A stretch of 64,000 nt of DNA from JAXMAO01 sp046350375 (GTDB taxonomy: Bacteria; Planctomycetota; Phycisphaerae; UBA1845; UTPLA1). The DNA is taken from contig JAXMAO010000003.1 in the NCBI GenBank assembly GCA_046350375.1, positions 186,001 through 250,000 on the forward strand, given 5' to 3'. Of this stretch, positions 36,906-45,808 are shown piece by piece; position 1 is the first letter of the stretch; every line of letters starts with the position of its first letter. A program made the translations under genes and the position numbers. Below the pieces are notes generated by a model. The model saw nothing but the letters and a program-made list of their open reading frames with translations, ran no database searches and was not told the origin of the DNA.

Positions 36906-36933
36906 GAATTCGAAAGGTACTTCGACGAAGCTC

Positions 36934-37562
36934 CGCGGAAGCGGGTGTTTCATTGGGACGCGGGCGCGGGCGACTGGTCCGCGACGCCCGACCTCGACCG
37001 ACGGTTTGTCTATGATGGCTGGAACCTTGTGACCGAGATGGACGGCCTGGACACCGACGAAGACGGCAACGCGGCGATCCTCCGCCAGTTCACCTGGGGG
37101 CTGGACCTCTCCGGGCTGAACGGCGGCCAGAGTGGCGGGGCGTGGAACGGCCCGAGTGGCGTGAGTAGCATGGGTGGCACGAGTGAGTCGGGTGGCACGG
37201 GCTTTCAGCCCGTGAACGACGGCGCTTTGCCCGCGATGCACGCCGCCGGCGGCATCGGCGGCCTGCTGGCGGTGTATGATTGGACGCTGGTCACTCCGCA
37301 GGTGTCCGGCCTCGGCCAGGGCTGCTTCTACGACGGCAACGGAAACGTCGGGCAGTTACTCTCGCTCGACGATGGCTCGGTCGTGACCGCGTACGAGTAC
37401 GACGCCTACGGCAACATCACTGCGGAGACCGATGGTGAGTACGCCCCCGAGAACCCGTTCCGCTTCAGCACCAAGTTCCACGACGACGACACCGGCTGGG
37501 TCTACTACGGCTACCGCTTCTACGGGCCGAAGTGGGGAAGGTGGGGGAGTAGGGATCCGATG
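36934..37562 (+). pseudogene. Second Rhs core copy (orphan, no N-terminus), copy 2 of the direct repeat
   Basis: It repeats the core from KRVFHWDAGAGDW to YYGYRFYGPKWGRW and GSRDP with very few changes from copy 1. An open frame runs from 36945 to 37616. Just after the core end the sequence turns into an IS3 transposase fragment, so any variable domain once attached has been replaced. Orphan core-plus-tip units downstream of a main rhs gene are a known reservoir for swapping effector tips by recombination. Confidence 0.75.
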
Positions 37563-37966
37563 GCGATGACGGTACCGCCCACGCGGTACGGGAGTGGCTG
37601 GCGAAGGTGGAGGTGAAGACGTTGTACATCGAGCCGGGCAGCCCGTGGGAGAACGGCTACATCGAATCCTTCCACGGCAAGCTGCGGGACGAACTGCTCA
37701 ACGGCGAGATCTTCTACACGCTGCTGGAGGCCAAGGTGCTGATCGAGCGGTGGCGAGTTCACTACAACACCGTGCGGCCGCACAGCTCGCTGGGGTATCG
37801 ACTGCCGGTCCCGCAGACGATGGCAAGCAGCCAGCGCGGGCGTGCGTCTGGGGCTCCGCCCTGCACCCCGCCAGGGGCTCTGCCCCTGACCCCGGCTTCT
37901 TCCCTCCGCCCGGAAGAAGACAACAATCAGCGAGGACGAAACTCTAACTTAGAAGTGGTATCATGA
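37563..37966 (+). pseudogene. IS3-family transposase (OrfB) C-terminal fragment
   Basis: The frame reads HAVREWLAKVEVKTLYIEPG, SPWENGYIESFHGKLRDELL, then EAKVLIERWRVHYNTVRPHS and SLGYRLPVPQ, the conserved end of the DDE integrase core of IS3-type transposases (the last catalytic Glu lies in NGYIESFHGKL). The N-terminal two thirds and OrfA are missing, and no terminal inverted repeats are seen. It abuts the second Rhs core. Confidence 0.8.
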
Positions 37967-38081
37967 GTGGGGGCAGGGCATGGTCGTGGCGGTAATGTTG
38001 GAGAATTGGGAATCAGGTGGAGCCGTGATTCCTCTGGTTAATCCTTTCCTGTTTGAACCGATTCGAATCGAAACCTGGGGC

Positions 38082-38321
38082 CTACGCGGCTGCCTTCTGG
38101 GCGTGAATCCACGTGTGGGCCTCGTCGAGCGCCTTGGCGAGGACGAGAAGGTCGTCTCGACCGAAGCCGCTCGACTCCTTCCATTCGTCCCCGTCCTTGT
38201 AGATACGGGCGACGGTGACGTTGTGCATGGCACCGTTGGCGGTCTCGTTCTTCCAGATGACCGCCTTGATGCTGCCGTAACGAATCTCGTGCACTGGCTT
38301 GTTGGGCGTTGGCTTTGCCAT
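38082..38321 (-). CDS. Small hypothetical protein
   Basis: 79 residues from ATG 38321 with AGGAGA eight bases upstream. The sequence (EIRYGSIKAVIWKNETANGA, VTVARIYKDGDEWKESSGFG) looks like a compact beta-rich protein and has normal coding composition. I believe similar small proteins occur in planctomycete accessory regions but cannot verify it here. No function assigned. It is read toward the IS3 fragment. Confidence 0.65.
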   Translation of the reverse strand: MAKPTPNKPVHEIRYGSIKAVIWKNETANGAMHNVTVARIYKDGDEWKESSGFGRDDLLVLAKALDEAHTWIHAQKAAA

Positions 38322-38676
38322 AATACATGTCTCCTAACCTTCATCTGCGAGGATTCGATCAGCTCCACCTCATGCAAGGGTTATGCGAGGATCCGGGATG
38401 CGTGTTGCACGGCAACACCAAAGCGGTCACCCGGCGTTTCACCTGCCGTATTCGGCCGTCGTCGTCAGGGCTCGTCGAGGGGGTCCCCGGCGATGGCGGC
38501 CGGTGGAAGGCTGGCCTGGCTCGCCTACCCTCTCCCACTCTGCCGGATCGGTCCCGAGTCGGGGCCTCCTGTCTTTGGTGTGGTCTTTGGCTAGACTAAA
38601 TTCGGTTTGCGCATGGGCTGTTACTGATCGGCAGTCTCGTATCTCCAAGACGACGGAACGTTTAAGAGCTTCGCTG
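38322..38676. other. Intergenic region, no gene seen
   Basis: About 355 bases between the 79-residue gene and the HEPN-like gene. An open frame continues upstream from the HEPN-like protein to 38383, but its composition (Arg/Pro/Ser-rich) is unlike protein and it lacks a ribosome site. Confidence 0.45.
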
Positions 38677-39366
38677 ATGTTCGACAACGTCAAACGGCAG
38701 ATTCAGACTCGCCTGAGCATTGCACGCGAGCAGTGTGATCAGATGAACACCATCTTCGCGTACATTCGCCTGATACTTCCGAGTTTTCCCGGTTTTGATG
38801 ACGACCATCAGAATCGGCGACTACGCGCGATGGTCAATGTTGCGAATTTGATTGGCCCAATACCCGACTCGATATTCTTCGACGAGCCGAAAGTAATACA
38901 GGCGGCGTCTGAGGAGATTGCGCTTCGGCGACTTCCGCGATTGTTGTGCATCGCCCTTGTCTCGGTTGTGGAAACTGCCCTGAAGGACTTCTCAATCATC
39001 GTATTGCGGGACCAACATGCTGACTGGAGACCCCATCAAGTAAGAAAACGACTTAACAAGCTCTTCTACGGTGGACCTGAAGATTATCTCCCCAAGCTTG
39101 CCAGCGAATTTCAATTCGCGTATTTCCTGGACGAAGATTGGGACGACATTCGAGAGTTGACAGCAACGCGGAATATCCTTGTTCACAAGTCCGATTTGAT
39201 TGCTCACGATCGATATGTAAGACAAGCGGGCGCCAAAGCACGCGCGAAGCTGGGTGAGGCCCTAGAAGTGGACGATGCTTACTTCACGGCCTCATGGTGC
39301 CACTCCAGCGCATGCATTTCGAATATGCTAAGCCTGATTGCAGGATGTGGTTCAAAGGTCTTCTGA
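38677..39366 (+). CDS. Hypothetical protein with HEPN-like RNxxxH motif
   Basis: 229 residues from ATG 38677, largely alpha-helical. Near residue 170 the stretch DIRELTATRNILVHKSDLIA contains R-N-I-L-V-H, the Rx4-6H signature of HEPN domains, which are often ribonucleases in toxin-antitoxin, Abi and CRISPR systems or helper domains in defence proteins. The position late in the helical domain and the polar context fit. No partner nucleotidyltransferase (MNT) is adjacent. Base composition is A+T-richer than the flanks. Whether it is an active RNase is unknown. Confidence 0.6.
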   Translation: MFDNVKRQIQTRLSIAREQCDQMNTIFAYIRLILPSFPGFDDDHQNRRLRAMVNVANLIGPIPDSIFFDEPKVIQAASEEIALRRLPRLLCIALVSVVETALKDFSIIVLRDQHADWRPHQVRKRLNKLFYGGPEDYLPKLASEFQFAYFLDEDWDDIRELTATRNILVHKSDLIAHDRYVRQAGAKARAKLGEALEVDDAYFTASWCHSSACISNMLSLIAGCGSKVF

Positions 39367-39493
39367 GCCCAGTCATTCATGGGAACTTGGGATCATGAGA
39401 GCTAGAGCTGTCTAGGCGGCCGTGGAATAACAAGTCGCGGCAAACGCGGTGAATACTTTCTCGTAGCGACGTATGCGAGTACCACGCTTGGGC

Positions 39494-39670
39494 CTAAACC
39501 CGAAGGAGTGGGATATCTGCCACCTGAAGCGTTTCGTCGACAAGGCGATCACGTTTTCTTCGATGAGAGGCTTCGTGCGAGCGGTCGTCCAGTTCGATGG
39601 CCAGGATGATGCGGGTCGTCCTCGGGTCGCACAGCACGAAATTGAGGTGCTTCTGCGATAGCCGTGGAGC
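39494..39670 (-). pseudogene. Remnant of a DUF2726-like nuclease-fold domain
   Basis: A frame without its own start reads LSQKHLNFVLCDPRTTR, IILAIELDDRSHEASHRRKR and VDETLQVADIPLLRV, then TAG at 39494-39496. This matches the pattern of DUF2726 (D...IELDD.SH...DxxxdexLxxAgIPLLR), a restriction-endonuclease-like fold. The upstream part is not found in frame, so it is a fragment. The rest of 39367-39943 holds nothing else convincing. Confidence 0.45.
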
Positions 39671-39943
39671 GGACCGGACGCGAAGCGATCATGAAGAGAG
39701 CAAGCCGACACGAGCCGACGGGAAGCGCTGGCGGCAGCGCGATGCGCCGCAGGATGGGTTCGGCAAAGAGCCGGCAGGCCGGACCACCGCGCCCGCTGAG
39801 GCGAACAAAGGATCGCGATGCAAGCCTTGACGGGACACGAAGTTCTGAGAAGCCGGAAAGGAATTGCCGGGTGCGCGCTCTAGGGGGCCGGAGAGCGATG
39901 TCGGGCGTAGGTGTGTCGCCCGGCCGAGCGAGCATGAGAGTTC

Positions 39944-40258
39944 ATGGCCTCAACACGCGAGCCGAACGACACCGAGTTGCTACCCGACCTGTTCGGCGAG
40001 GCGCGCTGGGGGCGCCTGGTCAGAAAGACGGGCCTGACGCGACGGCAAGGACAGGTCGCCCGGCTGATCTGTCGTGGCTGCGCGGATAAGTGGATCGCGC
40101 GCCGGCTGGAAATTTCGATCGACAGCGTGCGGATGCACGTGAAGAAGCTGTACAACCGCCTCGGCGTGCGAGGCCGGCTTGGCATGCTTGTGCATCTTGT
40201 GTTGGCGGACAGTCGCCGTGGCAGGTCGCCTCGAAGCCGTGGTCAGCGCGGCGGCTGA
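39944..40258 (+). CDS. Small LuxR-type helix-turn-helix protein
   Basis: 104 residues. The LuxR DNA-binding domain occupies residues about 28-90: TGLTRRQGQVARLICRGCA, DKWIARRLEISIDSVRMHVK and KLYNRLGVRGR. No receiver or ligand domain precedes it, so it is a stand-alone HTH regulator rather than a response regulator. The target is unknown; the nearest downstream genes encode secreted proteins. Confidence 0.8.
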   Translation: MASTREPNDTELLPDLFGEARWGRLVRKTGLTRRQGQVARLICRGCADKWIARRLEISIDSVRMHVKKLYNRLGVRGRLGMLVHLVLADSRRGRSPRSRGQRGG

Positions 40259-40419
40259 TCTGGACCGGCGAGAAGCCTACCACAAGTGGTAGCTAGGAAC
40301 GGGATGGGCACTTTCCGTAAGCTGATAGGCTGGATTTCGGCTGGCCAGGCGCTCGTCGGGCCGCAGTTCGTGAATCACTGATGCCATTCGAAGACTAGTT
40401 GATTGACAGGAGTCTTGAA

Positions 40420-41628
40420 ATGCGGAGATCACTTTTTGCACTCGTTGTTGCGATTTGTGCAACGACTCCGGCACTCGGGCAGATCACCGTGCCCGGCGCC
40501 GACGGCTCGGACGGGGCCTTCAATCCAGTGTCAAACTCGACTGTCAATCTGGCGCTTGCGCCGACGGGCACGTGGAACGGTACAAACGCAAGTCCCGGCA
40601 GCGGAGTGTACGATCCCGATAAGTGGGCGGTCGTATTTCGATACTCATCCGTCAATATCGCAAGCGGTCGGACAGTGGCGTTTTCCAACCATCCTTCCGG
40701 CGCGCCGATGGTGTGGTTAGTAAGCGGAGCGGTTACCATCAACGGAACGGTGTCGCTGTCTACGACGGCCTCACAATCGGAACTTGGATTTGGATTGGGT
40801 GGCCCCGGAGGTTTCCGTGGAGGAGGTCCAACAATAGGCACACGCGGGCTAGGGCCAGGTGGCGGTAACAATGTTGGGCAGTTTGGAAGCTACGGAACAG
40901 GGGGTTCAACATACGGAAACAGCCGAGTACTACCTTTGATAGGAGGATCGGGCTCCGCGAGTGGAGGTGGAGGGCAGTTTGGATTGGGCGGCGGCGGGGC
41001 AATTCTGATCGCCGCTACTGGAACCATTACTGTGAATGGGGCCATTGCGGCGAGTTCGAGTGGTGTAAACCCACAATACGCCGGCTCAGGAGGCGCCATT
41101 CGCATCGTATGTAACCGGCTGGATGGGACTGGAACCATGACAGCGATTGGGGTTGGATATCAAAGTGGTGAATACGGGAGAATTCGATTTGAATGCAATC
41201 AACTTGCGTTCTCGTCTCCTGGGAATCCAGTAGCTTCATTTGGTCTACCGGGCAGCATCGCCCAACTATGGCCAGAAGATGCAATGACCGAACCACCGAG
41301 TACTCGTGTTGTTTCGCTCGGGTCGATCAACGTACCTCCCGATCCACAAGCGTCCTTCGAATTCCCTTACGCAGATGTGAACACTGCTACAAGTGGCGCA
41401 CAAGCGCTCACGATCGAGTGCAAGAACATTCCGACGGGTAGCGATCCGCCTGGCGTTCAGGTTTGGAACTTGAATGCCCGAATCGTACCGCGTAGCGGGT
41501 CCGTCCAAAACGTGTCCGGTCCGTGGACCATCAGCGGCACGTTCGCGCAATCGACGTGGACGACAAGTGTGACGCTCCCGACGGGTTTTTCGGCGGTGCA
41601 GGTTCGGGCTTCGATGCCGCCGCAGTAG
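40420..41628 (+). CDS. Secreted glycine/serine-rich beta-repeat protein
   Basis: 402 residues from ATG 40420, preceded by ACAGGAG, with a signal peptide (SLFALVVAICATTPALG). The mature protein is a low-charge beta-solenoid-like sequence (VSGAVTINGTVSLSTTA, AILIAATGTITVNGAIAASS, GAIRIVCNRLDGTGTMTAIG) with a Gly-rich insertion GLGGPGGFRGGGPTIGTRG. This looks like a surface or adhesin-type passenger; no catalytic motif is seen. The C-terminal 100 residues form an Ig-like beta domain. Confidence 0.7.
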   Translation: MRRSLFALVVAICATTPALGQITVPGADGSDGAFNPVSNSTVNLALAPTGTWNGTNASPGSGVYDPDKWAVVFRYSSVNIASGRTVAFSNHPSGAPMVWLVSGAVTINGTVSLSTTASQSELGFGLGGPGGFRGGGPTIGTRGLGPGGGNNVGQFGSYGTGGSTYGNSRVLPLIGGSGSASGGGGQFGLGGGGAILIAATGTITVNGAIAASSSGVNPQYAGSGGAIRIVCNRLDGTGTMTAIGVGYQSGEYGRIRFECNQLAFSSPGNPVASFGLPGSIAQLWPEDAMTEPPSTRVVSLGSINVPPDPQASFEFPYADVNTATSGAQALTIECKNIPTGSDPPGVQVWNLNARIVPRSGSVQNVSGPWTISGTFAQSTWTTSVTLPTGFSAVQVRASMPPQ

Positions 41629-41658
41629 CGATCGACGCGGTCGCGATCGTTTCATTGT

Positions 41659-42366
41659 ATGGGCGCTGATTTCGGTACCTCGACCACTCCGATGCGACTT
41701 CGATTACCACACCTCCTGCTCGGCGGCCTCGCCTTTCAATTGGCCGGCCTCTCGGCCAAAGCCCAGACGCCGACCGATGCGATCTCGCGGGAAATCACTG
41801 TTTTCAACGACACCGAGCCGCCGCCCGTTTACGACGACGCGGTAAGCCGCGAATTCACGGTTTACATCGGCAATCAGCCGCTCCGGCCGCAGATCGACGC
41901 CGTGACGCGCGAGTTCACGGTGTTCCTCGATGCTGCCGGGCCTGGCGCGGATGACGCCATCTCCCGAGAATTCACCGTTTACGTCGGCAATCAGCCGCTT
42001 CGGCCACAAACGGACGCCCTGACCCGCGAAATCACGGTCTTTGCGGAGGAGCCGCTGCCAACAGCGACCGACGCCATCAGTCGCGAGTTCACGATCTATT
42101 CCGGCAATCAGCCGCTGCGTGTGCAAACCGATTGCGTCTCGCGCGAGTTCACTGCCACGTCGCTCGTGATCAACCTCGGCGATCTGAACTGCGACGGCGT
42201 AATCAACAACGCCGACATTGGTCCGTTCGTCACCGCGCTAATCAATGCGCCGGCGTACGTTGCCCGACACCCGCACTGCGACATCTACTTCGCCGACATG
42301 AACGCCGACGAAGTCGTCGATGGGCTAGACATTCAATTGTTCGTCGTGAGGCTGTTGAACCCATAA
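41659..42366 (+). CDS. Secreted protein of alternating SREFTV repeats with dockerin-like C-terminus
   Basis: 235 residues; the real start may be ATG 41692, which directly opens the signal peptide (HLLLGGLAFQLAGLSAKA). Residues about 38-160 consist of seven units of 18-21 residues built on D-A-[IV]-[ST]-R-E-[FI]-T-V-[YF]. The units alternate: one type continues GNQPLRPQ, the other an acidic/proline linker, making a two-unit superperiod. The C-terminus (DLNCDGVINNADIGPFVTAL and ADMNADEVVDGLDIQLFV) has two calcium-loop-like segments. No function is known for the repeat. Its gene lies between two other secreted protein genes on the same strand. Confidence 0.75.
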   Translation: MGADFGTSTTPMRLRLPHLLLGGLAFQLAGLSAKAQTPTDAISREITVFNDTEPPPVYDDAVSREFTVYIGNQPLRPQIDAVTREFTVFLDAAGPGADDAISREFTVYVGNQPLRPQTDALTREITVFAEEPLPTATDAISREFTIYSGNQPLRVQTDCVSREFTATSLVINLGDLNCDGVINNADIGPFVTALINAPAYVARHPHCDIYFADMNADEVVDGLDIQLFVVRLLNP

Positions 42367-42425
42367 CATCACACTCGCGACGACGGCGCAATGCCGGTTC
42401 GCTTGGTGTCTCAAGGAGAAATCGA

Positions 42426-45400
42426 ATGAACAGTCGGCCAGTTCGATGTGTTGTGATTGTGGTTGCAGTGAGTTCGGCGTTCGTCGATGCCCGCGCCACA
42501 GAGCCCGGCCTCGCTGTCACGTATTACGACCTGATCCAACCTGATTTCGCGTCATTGACTCCGTATCTGCAGGGGGTTGTGCCGGATATCACTTTCTGCT
42601 GTGGTGGCGTCTTCATGGGCAGCGGGCTGTCACAAAATGTTGGCGCCGTCCTCACAGGTCATGTAATTATTGCCAATGCGGGTACCTATACTTTCTTCAC
42701 AGAATCAGACGACGGCTCACGCCTTTTCATTGACGACCAGGTTGTTGTCCTCAACGGCGGTGCCCACGGCATGATCGAACGATCGGGAATTGTGGCGCTC
42801 AGCGCAGGCAGTCATAGTGTCCGAGTCGAGTATTACCAGTACGGCGGTGGCAACGGGCTAATCGCTCGCTGGCAAGGCCCTGGGGTTCCCAAGCAGGTCA
42901 TCCCGGCGGCGTCTTGGGGCCCGTCGGGGGTCAATGTCGCTTATTACGCACTTCTCCCTGCCTCGAACTACAGTAGTCTGCCCCAGTTTTCGACACTTCC
43001 AGAATACTCTGACTCGACAGTACCGACTCTCAACTTTCCCAGTACAGGCGGCGAATTCGCGAATAGCGGATTAGTGGACGATGTCGGTGCCGTGTTCAGC
43101 GCATACCTGAGCATGACCGTCGATGGCGATTACACATTCTTTACGGAATCCGATGATGGTTCGCGGTTGCTCGTGAATTGCGTTGCTGTCGTGAACAACG
43201 ATGGAATCCATGGGATGGCCGAAGCATCGGGCACCATCCATCTGCCTGCAGGGATTCACCTGATTCGCGTTGAATACTTTGAGCGGAGTGGTGGGGCGGG
43301 CCTCATCGTCCGCTATTCAGGTCCGGGCATTAGCAAGCAGGTGATCCCTGCCGAAGCGTGGAGCCATGGCGATCCGCCTCCATCCCTCAGCCCCCCTTTG
43401 CCAGCTGCGCAAAGGGCGTTTGCCGGGAACCACGCTGTCGAGCTGCAATGGCGGAACGATTGCATGCTACCCACCATCTTTGACCATCTCGCCATCTATC
43501 GCGACGCGGTGCCGTTTGCTTCAGTGACGGGAATGTCACCGGTCGCCGTTGTCAGCGATCCCGAAGCCACCATGTTTCTTGATTCGACGGCCCAGAACGG
43601 CATCAGCTACTACTACGCCGTAACAGCGGTATCACCTAGCGGAAGCGAACACACCCAAATACAAAGCATCGGTCCTCGCACGCCAAGGGACGAGACCGAT
43701 CTGCAAGTGGTCAGCATTTCGCGGCTGCCACGATATCCTCGATACTGGCCAACATACACGGACTACCAGATCACAGAGCCCGGCGGCTTTGGGCCATACT
43801 GGTTTTCGGCAGCAACGGGGCTCGGTGGCGGACAAACGGGCGCAACCCAACGGTGGCCCAATGTCAGTGACGCGATTACCTACCGTGCGACGATTCGAAA
43901 CAGAGGGACCAATCCGATCAATGGGATGATTGACGCTGAGTGGCGAGTCGATGGGACAACCGTTGCCTCGCCCGCGATTTCCGTCAGCCTCCAACCGCGT
44001 GCGACGACGACGGTCGATCTGAGTCAGATTTGGGATGGTCAGGTGCACCAGATTCGATTCCGCATTTCGACACCGGATGCGCGTGCTGCAAACAACGAGC
44101 GGGCGATCACGACGAAATCCGTGGCGTTTCTTTCGTATGTCGATCGAAGCTACATCGAGGACTTCAGAGAGGAGACACCGCTGTTCCCGATGGCCGTGAC
44201 GGATGATTTCGTCGATTGGCTGAACTTCCATATGGATCGGTTCAACGAGCTGTTCGCTGTTGCTGGCACGCCGAAGCGTGTCCATTTCGACGTACTTGAA
44301 GAGTTGGACGACTTCGATCCCGATCCGACAGTGGCCACGATCAATTTTGCGATCTTTCCATTTCGTTACCGCCACGGAGAACAGACGCTCCGGACGGGCT
44401 CGGGCTACTATTCTCCAGCCGATGACATCGACTACGGCTTACTCCACGAGATGGGCCATCAGTTGGGGCTTATCGACCTCTATCGATTGGACGTACCGTC
44501 AGAGAACAATCAGGTGTCCGGGCTTGGTTACTTTGGGGCGCCGGCATGCCTCATGAATGGCGTGTCCCACTCTCTGTCGCAACATAGTGCGCTGGCGATG
44601 ACCCATTGGCAAGAAACGGCACATGGTTACTTTGGACAATACCTGTACGGAATCCCTTCGCAGGTCCGAATGCGCTTCATCGGACTTGATGGATTGCCGC
44701 TGCCGGGAGCGGCCGTGACGGTCTATCAGAAGTGTGATCGTCCCGGGCTCGGAGAAGTGATTACGAATCAGGCGAAGTTTCAAGGGAACACGGATTCCGA
44801 TGGAACGTATGTGCTTCCTAACGTGAATATTAACACCGCCCTCGTTCCATTGGCGTATAACGGTGACTCTCTTGCACCGAATCCGTACGGCTACGTCGCG
44901 GTCGTCGGACATAACGGCGTCTTGCATTTCAAGATCGAGTATCAGGGATTTGTGGACTATGCGTGGCTTGATATAACGGAGTGCAATGTGGCCTATTACA
45001 CGGGGCACACTAGCGAAGCAACGTTTACGCGGGATGTCCATTTGGGCGGGCCAATTGTGTGTTGCGTACCAGATGATCTGGCGGAGCAGAACGCAGCGAG
45101 CTGGTCGCCGAGAGCGGACGGCGCCTCTGCTTCTGTCGCCGATGATTCGGTCCAAGTTCAGGTTGGAGGGGCCTCCGTGCGATTCGAGACCGATGGAGGA
45201 TTCGACACGGCGATGCGATATGCGGCCGATCGGCTTGTCCGGTGGGATCTAACGGGACTTCAGACCATTCGGTTCTGGTGCTATGCGGAGAACCCCAATA
45301 TCGGGTTCCAGAGTGAAACACCCTGGGTTCGTCTTGGTAGTGCGAACGGCCACTTCGAGTTGCGGTCGTCCTCGACGCTCTTGAATCTGTCAATCAATCA

Positions 45401-45752
45401 ATGGCACGAGTTCGTTGTCCCCTTCGTCGGCGATTCGGAATGGATACGGACTGATTTCGGAACGCCGGACCTTTCAGACATCGAGTACATGGAGTTGCAC
45501 TTTGACACATGGGGATATGGATTCACCGTCTGGATTGACGGCCTGACGCTCGACCCTAGGCCTCAAGTTCTCCGGGGCGATTTGGATTGCGATCACGCTG
45601 TTACCATGAGTGATGTGCCGCGGTTCGTCTCGCTCCTGCTTGATCCGAACCAGATCGATGTGTGCACGTCGCAATCGGCCGACATGAACGCGGACGGAGC
45701 AGTGGACGGGATGGACGTTCAGGCATTTGTTGCCGTCCTCCTTGGCGGCTGA
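42426..45752 (+). CDS. Secreted PA14 / metzincin-like metalloprotease with dockerin-like C-terminus
   Basis: 1108 residues; ATG 42426 has AAGGAG upstream and a signal peptide. Domain order: two PA14-like beta barrels (about 30-165 and 170-320), each with YTFFTESDDGSRLxxx and a WGP/PGxxKQVIPAxxW end; a fibronectin III-like domain (about 335-430); a CARDB-like domain (about 440-560); a peptidase-like domain whose zinc motif is HEMGHQLGLID near residue 673 (HExxHxxGxxD); a carbohydrate-binding-like sandwich (about 880-1040); and a C-terminal two-loop module (GDLDCDHAVTMSDVPRFVSL, ADMNADGAVDGMDVQAFV). An extracellular protease attached to or acting on polysaccharide is the best guess. The substrate is unknown. 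Confidence 0.78.
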   Translation: MNSRPVRCVVIVVAVSSAFVDARATEPGLAVTYYDLIQPDFASLTPYLQGVVPDITFCCGGVFMGSGLSQNVGAVLTGHVIIANAGTYTFFTESDDGSRLFIDDQVVVLNGGAHGMIERSGIVALSAGSHSVRVEYYQYGGGNGLIARWQGPGVPKQVIPAASWGPSGVNVAYYALLPASNYSSLPQFSTLPEYSDSTVPTLNFPSTGGEFANSGLVDDVGAVFSAYLSMTVDGDYTFFTESDDGSRLLVNCVAVVNNDGIHGMAEASGTIHLPAGIHLIRVEYFERSGGAGLIVRYSGPGISKQVIPAEAWSHGDPPPSLSPPLPAAQRAFAGNHAVELQWRNDCMLPTIFDHLAIYRDAVPFASVTGMSPVAVVSDPEATMFLDSTAQNGISYYYAVTAVSPSGSEHTQIQSIGPRTPRDETDLQVVSISRLPRYPRYWPTYTDYQITEPGGFGPYWFSAATGLGGGQTGATQRWPNVSDAITYRATIRNRGTNPINGMIDAEWRVDGTTVASPAISVSLQPRATTTVDLSQIWDGQVHQIRFRISTPDARAANNERAITTKSVAFLSYVDRSYIEDFREETPLFPMAVTDDFVDWLNFHMDRFNELFAVAGTPKRVHFDVLEELDDFDPDPTVATINFAIFPFRYRHGEQTLRTGSGYYSPADDIDYGLLHEMGHQLGLIDLYRLDVPSENNQVSGLGYFGAPACLMNGVSHSLSQHSALAMTHWQETAHGYFGQYLYGIPSQVRMRFIGLDGLPLPGAAVTVYQKCDRPGLGEVITNQAKFQGNTDSDGTYVLPNVNINTALVPLAYNGDSLAPNPYGYVAVVGHNGVLHFKIEYQGFVDYAWLDITECNVAYYTGHTSEATFTRDVHLGGPIVCCVPDDLAEQNAASWSPRADGASASVADDSVQVQVGGASVRFETDGGFDTAMRYAADRLVRWDLTGLQTIRFWCYAENPNIGFQSETPWVRLGSANGHFELRSSSTLLNLSINQWHEFVVPFVGDSEWIRTDFGTPDLSDIEYMELHFDTWGYGFTVWIDGLTLDPRPQVLRGDLDCDHAVTMSDVPRFVSLLLDPNQIDVCTSQSADMNADGAVDGMDVQAFVAVLLGG

Positions 45753-45793
45753 TTCCGGTTGTGATCGGCGCACAGCGGGATCGTTTGTCGGGG

Positions 45794-45799
45794 TATAAT
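45794..45799 (+). promoter_or_regulatory. Consensus -10 hexamer (TATAAT) nine bases before the kinase start
   Basis: TATAAT lies 9 bases ahead of ATG 45809 with no Shine-Dalgarno between; no clear -35. This suggests a leaderless kinase mRNA starting close to the ATG. Confidence 0.45.
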
Positions 45800-45808
45800 G
45801 GCCCCGTC

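Noticed and set aside
39944..40258. Two-component response regulator
   Set aside because: Only the LuxR DNA-binding domain is present; there is no receiver domain before it.
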